Source of the DNA: Salvia splendens
Taxonomy: Eukaryota > Streptophyta > Magnoliopsida > Lamiales > Lamiaceae
DNA: 64,000 nt
Direction of reading: 5' to 3'
Assembly: GCF_004379255.2 (NCBI RefSeq)
Contig: NC_056033.1
Location: 20,638,209-20,702,208 of the forward strand
Shown piece by piece: positions 46,844 through 55,863 of the stretch (position 1 is its first letter; the number at the start of each line of letters is the position of its first letter). A program made the position numbers and the translations under genes. The notes beneath the pieces were generated by a model that searched no databases, was not told the DNA's origin, and saw nothing but the letters and a program-made list of their open reading frames with translations.

Positions 46844-47032
46844 TGTTGGATATGGGAATCAATAATAGTGCTACGGCACTTTTATATTTGGAGAGTAAAT
46901 ATGATATGGATATATTTCACTAAATAGTGAATATGATCTTTTTTAATTTTTTAAAATGGTAGAGATTACAATGATATTTATAGATATATGACCCTTCATC
47001 AAGATTCATAACTGCAAATTACTTTTTCAACA
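46844..47032 (-). repeat. 3' LTR of the copia element
   Basis: TGTTGGATATGGG … TTTTTCAACA on the plus strand. Compared with the 5' LTR it lacks 24 bp around ATGAATGTACATGACTC, perhaps by slippage between two CCTTCAT / TCTTCAT motifs. Confidence 0.95.
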
Positions 47033-47039
47033 CCCCCTC

Positions 47040-47960
47040 TTAATTTGCAATCTTGAGCATATCACGAGACTTCTCAAATTTCTCCACTGGAACTGCTTTA
47101 GTGAGGAAATCTGCAAGCTGCTCTTTTGTTCCAACAAATTCCAAACTGATTTCTTCTTTATTCACCATATCTCGGATGAAATGATGACGCAACTCAATAT
47201 GCTTTGATCTTGAATGGAACACAGGATTTTTCGTCATTGCTATTGCTGACATATTGTCACAGTAGATTGTTGTAGCTTCTTTCTGACCTTGCTGCAAATC
47301 TTCTAGTAACCGTCTCAACCAAATACCTTCACAAGTAGCATCTGAAGCGGCTATGTACTCGGCTTCGGCAGATGATAATGCCACTGTCTTTTGCTTCTTT
47401 GAGCTCCATGAAACTATATTAGTTCCAAGAGAAAATAAGTAGCCTGAAGTGCTCTTTCGGTCATCCAAAGAACCTCCCCAGTCACTGTCTGTATAGCCAA
47501 TCAGTTTCAAATCAATTTCTTTCACATATTTGATGCCCATCCTCTTTGTTCCTTGCAAATATCTCATTATCCTTTTGGCTGCTGCAAAATGAAGTTTAGT
47601 TGGTTCATTTAAAAATCTTGAGAGCATACCCACAGCTTGGACAATATCCGGCCTCGTGTTGGTGAGGTAGATAAGCGAACCAACAAGACTTCTAAAGAGT
47701 TGTGCATCAACTTTTTCAGACCCATCATCTTTCTTCAATTTATCATTCGTTGCCATCGGTGAGAAAACTGGATTATAGTTCTCCATATGAAATTTCTTCA
47801 AGAGATCTTCAATGTACTTTTCTTGTGATATGACTATTTCTCCTCCAGATTGCTTCACTTGGATTCCAAGAAAATACTTCATGATTCCCAAATCCGTCAT
47901 TTCAAATTCCTTCATCATTCTTTTCTTGAAATCTGCTATCATCTGCATGTTAGTACCCAT
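47040..47960 (-). CDS. Copia RT C-terminus and RNase H (3' part of split pol)
   Basis: 307 codons open to the stop near the polypurine tract. It starts just after the short LTR element with TNMQMIADFKKRMMKEF and has MKYFLGIQV, SLVGSLIYLTNTRPDI, then RNase H with YTDSDWGGSLDDRKSTSGY, ALSSAEAEYIAASDATCEG and the final acidic region NKEEISLEFV. The catalytic Asp-Glu-Asp residues look intact. It is separated from the YVDD box in the upstream part only by the 1.3-kb insertion. Confidence 0.92.
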   Translation of the reverse strand: MGTNMQMIADFKKRMMKEFEMTDLGIMKYFLGIQVKQSGGEIVISQEKYIEDLLKKFHMENYNPVFSPMATNDKLKKDDGSEKVDAQLFRSLVGSLIYLTNTRPDIVQAVGMLSRFLNEPTKLHFAAAKRIMRYLQGTKRMGIKYVKEIDLKLIGYTDSDWGGSLDDRKSTSGYLFSLGTNIVSWSSKKQKTVALSSAEAEYIAASDATCEGIWLRRLLEDLQQGQKEATTIYCDNMSAIAMTKNPVFHSRSKHIELRHHFIRDMVNKEEISLEFVGTKEQLADFLTKAVPVEKFEKSRDMLKIAN

Positions 47961-47972
47961 ATAGATAAGATC

Positions 47973-49288
47973 TGTAGAACAGTAAAATATAGATATAAGC
48001 GGAAAAGTAAATAGACATAGTAGAGAAAGTAGTAGTGTATTTGGTGTATTTTATTACTCAACATAGGCCACATATATATAGTAGAAGAAACTAAGCTAGA
48101 CTATGTCATATCACCGATGTGGGACAGAGTACTAATATTCTTAACACTCCCCCTCAAACTGGAACATCTATATTGTCCAGCTTGGTACAAAGTTCTCAAA
48201 ACTATTTTTCCTCAAACATCGGCAGCAATAGTAGTAGTCGAAACTATAGGGCAGTAGTAGTTGCAGCTGTTGCATAAGTAGAGCTGCAAGGCAGAGTAGT
48301 AGTAGCTGTAACAGAGTAGCAGCTACAGTAGTAGCAGATGCAGAGCAGTAGTAGCAACTGTAGCAGAGTAGGAGATGCATGGTAGTTAGTGTCAGGCTGT
48401 AGCAGAGTAGCAGCTGGACAGTAGTTGCAACTGTAGCAGATGCAGGTAGTAGTATCAGCTGTAGCAGAGTAGCGGCTGTAGGGCAGTTGTTGCAACTGTA
48501 GCAGAAGTAGCAGATGCAGGCATTGACAGTTGCAGCAGAGTAGCAACTGTAGCGCAGAAGTAGTAGATGTAGCGTAGTAGCAACTGTGCAGGAGGACAAC
48601 TGTAGGAGTAGAATAATAACTGCTGACAAGAGCGTAGGTAGATAAAAAGCAACTAAGAGCGCAGGTAGATAATCCCGGGCAGAGCAACAGAGCAGGAGTT
48701 GAACAGCATGCAAATAATAGCGCAGAATACAGCAACGTAAAAACCCTAGTTTGGGCAGAGTAGCGGAGTAGAGCATAGCATAACTGTAATTTCGGAAAGA
48801 GTGGTATAGCAGAACCATAATAGTGCAGAATGCAGCAACGTCAGACACCCTAGTTTGGGCAGAGAAGAGCAGTTGTGCAATATAGTAGCGGTAGAAACCC
48901 AAATTTGGGCAGAGTAGAGCAACAACACCGTAAACCCTAGATTGGGCATAATAGCGCAATAGAGCAGAACAAAACATAATTTCGGGTAGAGTAGAGTAGT
49001 GACGGGAGAGCAGAGTGGGGATAGTAGAGCGGGCAGCGGCAGAAACCCTAGTTCTTTTTTTTGTTTTGGAAACCCTAATTTTCTAGAGACAGATTCAAAT
49101 CCGCTCTGATACCATGTAGAACAGTAAAATATAGATATAAGCGGAAAAGTAAATAGACATAGTAGAGAAAGTAGTAGTGTATTTGGTGTATTTTATTACT
49201 CAACATAGGCCACATATATATAGTAGAAGAAACTAAGCTAGACTATGTCATATCACCGATGTGGGACAGAGTACTAATATTCTTAACA
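47973..49288 (-). mobile_element. Short non-autonomous LTR element nested in copia RT
   Basis: Two identical 174-bp LTRs (47,973-48,146; 49,115-49,288; TGTAGAACAG … TTCTTAACA) flank a ~970-bp interior. AGATC is duplicated on both sides (47,968-47,972 and 49,289-49,293). The minus-strand primer site TGGTATCAGAGC lies at 49,103-49,114 and the polypurine tract GAGGGGGAG at 48,147-48,155. No gag or pol motif is present, so it must be mobilised in trans. The identical LTRs point to a very recent insertion. Confidence 0.93.
48168..49040 (-). repeat. Repetitive interior of the short LTR element
   Basis: From about 48,225 to 48,620 the sequence is a degenerate array of GTAGCAGAGTAGCAGCTGTA-like units. 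From 48,745 to 48,990 a longer unit starting CCCTAGTTTGGGCAGAG repeats about four times. Because the repeats lack stops in several frames, long Leu/Cys/Tyr-rich frames appear (for example 48,168-48,977, 269 codons). Three overlapping frames of similar composition argue that they are chance frames, not a gene. Confidence 0.75.
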
Positions 49289-51771
49289 AGATCATCTACA
49301 TAGATGCAAACAATCATGATATCATGATTTTCTTTCTTCACATATAAAGAAGGCTCATTGGTACTTCGATGAAAATGCTCTTTGAGAAAGTATCCATCAA
49401 TTTTGCTATTCCAAGCTCTTGGAGCTTGTTTAAGCCCATATAGAGCTTTCTTCAACCTGTACACCTTTGTTTCTTCTCCTTCAACACAAAAACCTTGAGG
49501 TTGTTCAACAAACACCTCTTCCTCTAGATCTCCGTTTAGAAAAGCCGACTTGACATCGAGTTGAAATACATGAAGCTTGAGTTGTGCTGCAAGTGCAAGT
49601 ACAACACGAATAGTTTCCATTCTCAAAACTGGTGCAAAAGTTTCTGTGAAGTCAATTCCCGGTTGTTGCGAGTACCCCTTCGCAACTAGTCTAGCTTTAT
49701 GCTTTTGAATGCTTCCATCTTCTTGATATTTTGTTTTATAGATCCATTTCAATCCAATGACATCTTTATGCCTTGGTCTATCGACCAACTCCCAAGTGTT
49801 GTTCTTTTCTATCATGGCAATTTCTTCCTCCATAGCTTTTCTCCAAATATCTTCGCAATTAGCAACTTCAAAATTTTCAGGCTCACTAGTATAAAGAGCA
49901 AATTCCGATACCTCATATATTTCTCGTAATGAACGAGTCTTTCTTATTGGAGATTCTGAACTTGAATCTGCAATATGATCAGGAGGAATTTGTAGAGTAG
50001 GATTTGGACTTTGAGGTGGAGGAACGCCATGCTCTGTTTCATATTCTACATTTGATGATTCATAAAAATCATTTTGAGATAGATGCTCGGCTGATTTCCC
50101 TTCCCAGTTCCATAATGTTGTTTCATCAAAGATAACATCTCTTGCAACCGCGAGCTTTTGAATGATTGGATGGTAGAGACGATAGCCTTTTGACTCGTCA
50201 CTGTAACCGACAAAAATCATTTTCTCACTTTTCTCATCAAATTTATCTCTATTTGGAGTAGAGATATGAGAGTATGCAATGCTCCCAAAAATCTTCAAGT
50301 GATCGACAACAGGCTTTTTCTTGTGCCAAGCTTTAAATGGTGTTTGGTTCAAAACAGCTTTTGTAGGACATAAGTTCAGAATGTAGATAGCTGTATGAAT
50401 AGCTTCAGCCCAAAAAATCTTTGGTAGTTTTTTTTCAATCATCATGCTTCTGGCCATTTCGACGATTGTGCGATTCTTTCGCTCGGCCACTCCATTTTGT
50501 TGGGGACTCCTCCGAATAGTGAGCTGCCTGTGAATACCATTATTCTTGCAATAATCCATGAATAGTGTGAATATAAACTCACCTCCACGATCAGTTCGGA
50601 GTGTCTTTATTTGATGATTGACTTGCTTTTCTACAAGGATTTTGAACTTGAGGAATGCAGAGAATGCCTCGGATTTTTCATTTAGAAAATGGATCCACAT
50701 CATCCTTGTGAAATCATCAACAAATAAAATAAAGTACCTTTTTCCTCCGAGAGAAAGTGTTCTTGAAGGACCCCAAATGTCTGCATGAATGAGTTCCAAG
50801 GGTTGCTTAGCTCTCCATGAAGTTTTCGGGAATGGGAATCGATGCATTTTCCCATAGATACATCCTTCACATACTTGAGTTTTTGATTCAATCTCGGGAA
50901 GGCAAATCACCATATTATTTTTCTTTAGAAGTTGCAATCCGTTCCAATTGAGATGTCCATATCTCAAATGCCATATTTGAGATTGATCAACGCTTTCTCC
51001 AGCAAGAGCCACCTTTTCTTCTAAAGGCATGATTAAGGGAAACACCCTGTTTGAACTCATTGGCACGGTAATAATAGAGGAACTAGTTTTCTTATCAAAT
51101 ATGTTGCACTCTCCATCTTCAAACATGACGGAATAACCTCTTTGTGTAAGTTGTCCGACACTTAGAAGGTTGCTTGTTAAATTTGGAACATAAAGCACAT
51201 CGCTTATAAATTTTTTGTTACCTCCTTTGGTGTGAACAATAATGGTTCCCTTTCCTTCGCAACGATGGATTTTCCCATCACCAAGCCTTACTTCCGAGGT
51301 GAAATCTTGATCGAGTTCGACAAAGATTTTTCTATTCCCTGTCATGTGATTGCTACATCCGCTGTCCATGTACCATTTCTCTTGTGATTGATGTTGGGAA
51401 ATCATACAAGAGAAGAGTTGTTCACCTTCATCTTTTGAAAAATGTACTTCATTTGTCTTCCCTTCTTTCTTTTGATGGTAGCAATCTCCGTTAGAATGAT
51501 TTGGATTTCTGCATTTTTTGCACTTAAAATAACACTCATTTGTGTTATGATTAGTCTTTTTGCAAATTTTGCAATAAAGACTAGAATACCTAGATTGATC
51601 TCCTCCTCTTCCTTGGAATGATCCACCCTTATTTTGAGATATATGCTTTGATATGTGTCCTTTGAAAGAATTTCCTCTGCTTTGTCGTTGTTTTTGGTTC
51701 GAGAAATTCATCGACCCAAATGCTTGCTCTAGAGGCTGATTTGAAAACCTTCCAATTCTTTCTTCATGCAC
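49289..51771 (-). CDS. Copia polyprotein: zinc knuckles, protease, integrase, RT N-terminus
   Basis: About 827 codons open up to the nested insertion. In order: two CCHC knuckles (CKICKKTNHNTNEC, CKKCRNPNHSNGDC); protease WYMDSGCSNHMTG (D-S-G); integrase HHCC (HLRYGHL … CEGCIYGK) and core with HADIWGPS, LRTDRGGEF and SPQQNGVAERKNRT (D, D, E); RT with WIYKTKYQEDGSI, LDVKSAFLNGDL and the catalytic IYVDDL, directly at the insertion point. All catalytic residues are visible. The frame continues upstream into the gag segment but for one stop. Confidence 0.93.
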
Positions 51772-51825
51772 TTGAAGAGAGCATGTGAGATCATGTAGAG
51801 TATATGTTGATAAATCCTTAGACTC

Positions 51826-52461
51826 TTAGATTGTTGTAGCTTCTTTCTGACCTTGCTGCAAATCTTCTAGTAACCGTCTCAACCAAATACCTTCACAAGT
51901 AGCATCTGAAGCGACAACAATGTAATCATATTTTGGTGGAAGACTTCGAAGGACTTTCTGAACAATTTTCTTTTTTTCAATTATTTCTCCAAGACTTCTA
52001 ATTTGATTCACGATCTCTGCAACTCGAGTAAGATAGATTTGCTTGGTTTCGCCATCTTTCTTTGATAAATTATCAAACTCTCTCCAAAGAGATTGTAGTT
52101 TGATAGAAGTTACTTTGTCATTGCCGTGAAATCCTTCCTTCAATATATACCAGGCCTCTTTGGATCGTTTGACACCATGGATTCTTGGATATATAGATTT
52201 GCTTAGCCCTTGTTGAATGAATCTCAATGCACTTGCATCTTTCTTCACATTTTTCTTAAAGTCATTTTGTTGATTTTGACTCCATGCTTCTGTATCAGTT
52301 TGTTGTTGTGGTGGTTCTGAAAATCCATCTTCCACAACATCCCATAGATCTTGTGATAAAAATATAGTCTCCATTTGATTACTCCAGTAGTCGAAGTGCT
52401 CTCCTTCGAATATCGGAACTTGATTTGGGGTATAAGAAAACATGGAATTGCTTGATGCCAT
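51826..52461 (-). pseudogene. Copia gag, ended early by an inserted RNase H segment
   Basis: It starts MASSNSMFSYTPNQVPIFEG at 52,461 and runs through DYWSNQMETIFLSQDLWDVV and EAWYILKEGF to LPPKYDYIVV. There it runs into ASDATCEGIWLRRLLEDLQQ, which is RNase H sequence, and stops at TAA next to the junction. Beyond the stop the gag frame resumes (ESKDLSTYTL). The inserted piece is 51,827-51,913, identical to 47,263-47,349. Confidence 0.9.
51827..51913 (-). repeat. 87-bp RNase H segment copied into gag
   Basis: It is identical in sequence and orientation to 47,263-47,349. 87 bp is 29 codons, so the frame is kept, but a TAA is formed at the downstream junction. Confidence 0.95.
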
Positions 52462-52474
52462 GTTTAATAATAAG

Positions 52475-52486
52475 GCTCTGATACCA
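52475..52486 (-). promoter_or_regulatory. Primer binding site of the copia element
   Basis: TGGTATCAGAGC on the minus strand, complementary to the 3' end of initiator tRNA-Met, a few bases inside the 5' LTR. Confidence 0.9.
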
Positions 52487-52489
52487 CTT

Positions 52490-52702
52490 TGTTGGATATG
52501 GGAATCAATAATAGTGCTACGGCACTTTTATATTTGGAGAGTAAATATGATATGGATATATTTCACTAAATAGTGAATATGATCTTTTTTAATTTTTTAA
52601 AATGGTAGAGATTACAATGATATTTATAGATACATATATGACCCTTCATGAATGTACATGACTCTTCATCAAGATTCATAACTGCAAATTACTTTTTCAA
52701 CA
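52490..52702 (-). repeat. 5' LTR of the copia element
   Basis: 213 bp, the longer of the two LTRs. It is followed by ATTTA, the target duplication matching 46,839-46,843. Confidence 0.95.
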
Positions 52703-52806
52703 ATTTATTGGGTTCGAACAATACTAGAATTTCAAATCTGTTTCCATTATTATGTGACATGTCTGCACAGAACTGAGAAAGGAGTCTATATAAAATAATG
52801 TAGCAC

Positions 52807-52988
52807 CTCTTTATTTTGGTCATCCAGCTTCCTCTTCTCATTCTCATTCAGAGCCTGACGTTGATATAGTTCTTTCTCCCTTTGCTTGAGTTCTTTTTTC
52901 CGATCATCCAGTTCTTCTTTACTTCTCTTCTGCTCCTTATAAATTTTCCTGAGTTCATGTGATGCAGCATCCTGCATTTTCTTCATTT
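52807..52988 (-). pseudogene. FDM: Coiled-coil exon of the FDM-like gene
   Basis: 182 bp open: EMKKMQDAASHELRKIYKEQ then KRSKEELDDRKKELKQREKE and RKLDDQNKE. The first codon is split with the previous exon (G | AA gives Glu). The charged heptads fit the central coiled coil. The acceptor is TTTTCAAG and the donor GTGCTA, which is weak and may reflect the altered intron. Confidence 0.85.
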
Positions 52989-53120
52989 CTTGAAAACAAT
53001 GACAGAAATAAATTCTTAGAATATGTACATAGATTGATTGTAGATGTGAGAATCTTTTGCAGCTAGAAGAATATGAAATGAAGCACTTGACTGAAGAGAG
53101 AATTCAGTAACACATAGTAC

Positions 53121-53698
53121 CTTCGTTGTACTTATGGGCCATATTTTCCTTTTGCACCACAATAATATTCATAAGGAAATCAGTCTTGCTAATAATCTTT
53201 TTTTATCTCTTCACATTCTTTACTCTTTGTCTTCAATTGATTACTCAATGTAGACATCAAGGAAGTGTCTTTCCTATGAAGTTCTTTTTGGATGTTGGAT
53301 ATGGTCTTGAGATCTGCATGATTCTGAAGGTGTTTACCAATAAGTCCCCCTCCCAGATACTCCCTTTCACGGGCAAGCCAGCCATACAACTTACCTCCCT
53401 TCTGTCTTTTAGCATACCAATCTCTCTTTCCATGGTTATCCACTTCAAACGCCTTCTCAAAAGCCATAGCATTTTTGAACCCTTCCCAATCTTTGCTGAA
53501 CTCAACAATCGCAAATCCGGAGTGGCCGTGGAAACCCCACAAAGGGTGAACCTTCACAGGATTGTATCCTTGGATAATCCACTCATCCTTGAGCTTTCGG
53601 CCACTTTCACCCACATATCTTCCATCTTTTTTCTCAATTGGAAGGTTTGCCACAACAGCCATCCAAGGCCAAACGATAGGCTCGTCAGCAGACTTCCC
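53121..53698 (-). pseudogene. FDM: XS domain and start of coiled coil of the FDM-like gene
   Basis: XS is the RNA-binding RRM-like domain shared with SGS3. Visible: PIVWPWMAVVANLPIEKKDG, RYVGESGRKLKDEWIIQGYN, HPLWGFHGHSGFAIVEFSKD and GKRDWYAKRQKGGKLYGWLA. The coiled coil begins with DLKTISNIQKELHRKDTSL. A run of seven T (seven A on the coding strand, 53,198-53,204) shifts the frame; the third frame after it reads MNIIVVQKENMAHKYNE and splices correctly into the next exon. Directly upstream lies an in-frame TAA (53,699-53,701), so either an intron ends here or the gene is broken. Confidence 0.85.
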
Positions 53699-53822
53699 TT
53701 ATAGCTGTACGAGACGGGACAGCAAGTTCTGTTCAGATTTTAATGATCTATATTTTGCAATGCCGCCTACATCTGCTGATTCAGTATTTCTTTCTCCACC
53801 CTCAGTGACTAGATCATCTACT

Positions 53823-54371
53823 TCACCAACTAAATTTCCTCTCGGTGCTACTATCTATCAGTTCTGTCACCATTTCCCCAGGATCAATATTGCCAGCTGC
53901 AGTATGAGTTAACATGTCACTATCAACAGGTTTATCTACATTCGGAATAGTTCTCTCTGCAGAGCATAATCTGTCATTTGGGGCTCCCTGTGGTAACCTA
54001 TGTCCAGTATATTTCCCATATTTTCTGTTATCATCATGACGACTCTTTGAAATATGAGGACTTCTCTTTATAGACTGTGATGCACTTCCTACCTCATCTC
54101 CATAACGATCCAAGTACTTAAGCAATCCTAAGTGCCGAGCTTTGTCCCTGAAGGTCGCACTTTTTGATTCTTTTGCAATTCTAGATGCATGTTGTTCAAG
54201 CTCTAACAGATTATACTCACTTCTCATATAATCCCCACAAAAAGGGCATCGAAGATACTTCCCAGAGCCAGAGATTTTGAGTTTTCCATCCCTCAACTCT
54301 TTATAGTACTTATACTTTAAATCTTCCAGCTCTGAGCACCTACTTTGACTCTTTTTTCTTCTGTCATACAT
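53823..54371 (-). pseudogene. FDM: zf-XS domain, 5' coding segment of the FDM-like gene
   Basis: ATG at 54,371 gives MYDRRKKSQSRCSELEDLKY, then LKISGSGKYLRCPFCGDYMR with the C-x2-C of zf-XS, and LLELEQHASRIAKESKSATF with its His, followed by DKARHLGLLKYL. This is the N-terminal zinc finger of FDM/IDN2/SGS3-like proteins. A charged linker (KRSPHISKSRHDDNRKYGKY) follows. The frame ends at 53,823, and another frame with LVGEVDDLVTEGGERN continues towards XS. A further 5' exon is possible because an acceptor-like TTGCAG precedes the ATG. Confidence 0.85.
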
Positions 54372-54720
54372 CGTCAACCTGCAATCCTTAATGTACAAGA
54401 TAAAGAAAGAAAAAGAATGACGAAGCTGATACCTAAATATGAAAAACATTTTATCTGGAGTAATATTTTCTAGGCATAGATGTAAGTATTGGATAATAAA
54501 GTGAGAAAGCTCTTGCTTTAAGTTAGTAAAAAATCCTTATAATCATGAAGCCAGGTGCTTACAAACAAAAAACAAGTTATGCATCCCAGTTCACTACAAC
54601 TAACCAAAGCACACTTGGTAGAATAATGTCAAAATTACCATTGTTATTATTTTTCAGGGATACTTCAATAAATGCTGCCTGTGTGATTAACAATAGACAG
54701 ATGCTTGCAGCACCCGACAG
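54372..54720. other. Upstream region of the FDM-like gene
   Basis: AT-rich DNA where the 5' UTR or promoter would lie. I see no clear core promoter element. Its far side is bounded by the decayed PIF-type element. Confidence 0.4.
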
Positions 54721-55863
54721 GGGGTACCGGCGACGCAGGGGACGCCGGGGGAGGGGGACGTCTATCGACCCAGTTTTGATTTTTCGACTGCTTCTTCGCA
54801 CACATCGATCCCAACGGATGCGCAGTTCACGCAATTTGATGCTTTTTCCTTAGAGAAGTTGGGGTTTGATATTCTCGGAGTTCCGGATACGCCCGTTCAA
54901 ACGGTGGGAGCAGTGCAAGGTCGTGGCACCCCAAAGAAGAAGGGCAAGGGGAAGAAGGTCGGCGAGTCGTCGCAGCCAGGTGAAAACGACTGCTCGGTAC
55001 GGATGAGGTGGACGGATGCGGAGAACGTCGCGCTGTCCAAGGTGTGGGTGAGTGTTTGCGACGATCCTCTCATTTCGAACAACTAGAGGATCGTCAACTT
55101 GTGGGGCAAGATAGCAGCAGCCTATCAGACATTTTGCCCGGAGGGGAGGCCACGCACCGGTGAGGATTGTCGGAAGGGGTGGGACCGAATCAGGGCTGCC
55201 GTCTCCCGATTTTCGGGGTTGTACGCCAACGCCCTCCGCATGCAGAGCAGTGGCCAAACGGAGGAAGACTGCAGGAGGATAGCGGAGAAAGCCTTCCCCA
55301 GAAAGGGTTGTTTAAGGATTTCACCTACTAGAACTGCTATGTTGTGCTGAACGACTCAGAGAAGTTCCGAGTAGGTGTCGACACTGGCTGGCTGAAGAAG
55401 TAACGACTGAACTATACCGGTGATTACAGCGGCAGCAGTGGTGGTTCCCACGACCGCCCCGAGACGGCCCAGGAGGTCCCGACCCCTCGTTCGTTCCCTC
55501 ACCGAACTCGCCCGTTGGGCACAAGCGGGCTCAACGGGAGGCGAAGGAGGCAGTCGGGGGTTCACAGGAGGTCCAGTCGGCATCCCCCCTTGGCCAATCC
55601 ACAGCGGATCTCAAATTCTTCGCGCGTCAACAAACGCGCAATCAGATGGTTAAGACGATGGCCGAATGGCGGGCGGCGGTGGACCCCGTGGAGAAGAGTT
55701 TGCTTCAAACTCTTCTCATGAGCATGCAAGACGAGTTGGAGGCGGCACGAAGGGAGACCGGCGGGAGTAGAGGCGGCGGCGAAGGCGGCGACGGTGGCGG
55801 CGACGAAGGTTGCGACGGAGGCGGAGGCCAGGGTGGCGACAGCGACGGAGGAGACGATGAGTG
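54721..55863 (+). pseudogene. PIF/Harbinger-type Myb/SANT-like ORF, decayed
   Basis: The frame is open from about 54,721 and codes a low-complexity N-terminus, then RMRWTDAENVALSKVWVSVC, a trihelix/SANT-like DNA-binding region with KIAAAYQTFC and GEDCRKGWDRIRAAVSRFSG. The C-terminus (MVKTMAEWRAAVDPVEKSLL, then a Gly/Asp-rich tail) resembles the 'NAM-associated' domain. Such proteins are ORF1 partners of PIF/Harbinger transposases and occur as gene families in plants. Breaks: TAG at 55,084-55,086, a frameshift near 55,305, TAG at 55,329-55,331, TAA at 55,401-55,403. No start codon is clear; the 5' end seems truncated. Confidence 0.7.

Larger units (their letters stand above)
46844..52702 (-). 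mobile_element. Ty1/copia retrotransposon in an intron of the FDM-like gene
   Basis: LTRs are at 46,844-47,032 (189 bp) and 52,490-52,702 (213 bp), identical except for a 24-bp gap. ATTTA flanks it at 46,839-46,843 and 52,703-52,707. The primer site TGGTATCAGAGC (tRNA-Met) is at 52,475-52,486 and the polypurine tract AAGAGGGGG at 47,033-47,041. The order gag-protease-integrase-RT-RNase H is that of copia. It lies in the same orientation as the gene and adds 5.86 kb to an intron otherwise of about 230 bp. It is interrupted by a short LTR element at 47,973-49,288. Confidence 0.95.
42756..54371 (-). pseudogene. FDM: FDM/IDN2-like gene (zf-XS, XS, coiled coil, XH), transposon-filled introns
   Basis: FDM/IDN2 proteins bind RNA and act with SGS3-type partners in RNA-directed DNA methylation. 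Segments in coding order: zf-XS 54,371-53,823; XS and start of coiled coil about 53,698-53,121; coiled coil 52,988-52,807, 46,712-46,644 and 46,557-46,270; XH 43,608-43,418 and 42,975-42,756. Splice phases fit at every junction from 53,121 onward, and donors and acceptors are GT/AG. The domain order is complete. Disruptions: a frame change between zf-XS and XS with an in-frame TAA at 53,699-53,701 (an unrecognised intron is possible), a seven-T run at 53,198-53,204, and frame changes in both XH exons. Either a decaying gene or an assembly with base errors. The introns hold four LTR-type or DNA-transposon insertions. Confidence 0.8.

Noticed and set aside
48168..48977. 269-codon Leu/Cys/Tyr-rich ORF as a candidate novel protein
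   Set aside because: Stop-free short repeats give similar frames in parallel; no domain or start context supports a gene.
54859..55257. Minus-strand ORFs over the Myb/SANT-like region (up to 135 codons)
   Set aside because: GC-rich antisense shadows; the plus-strand frame has the conserved W, DNA-binding and C-terminal features.
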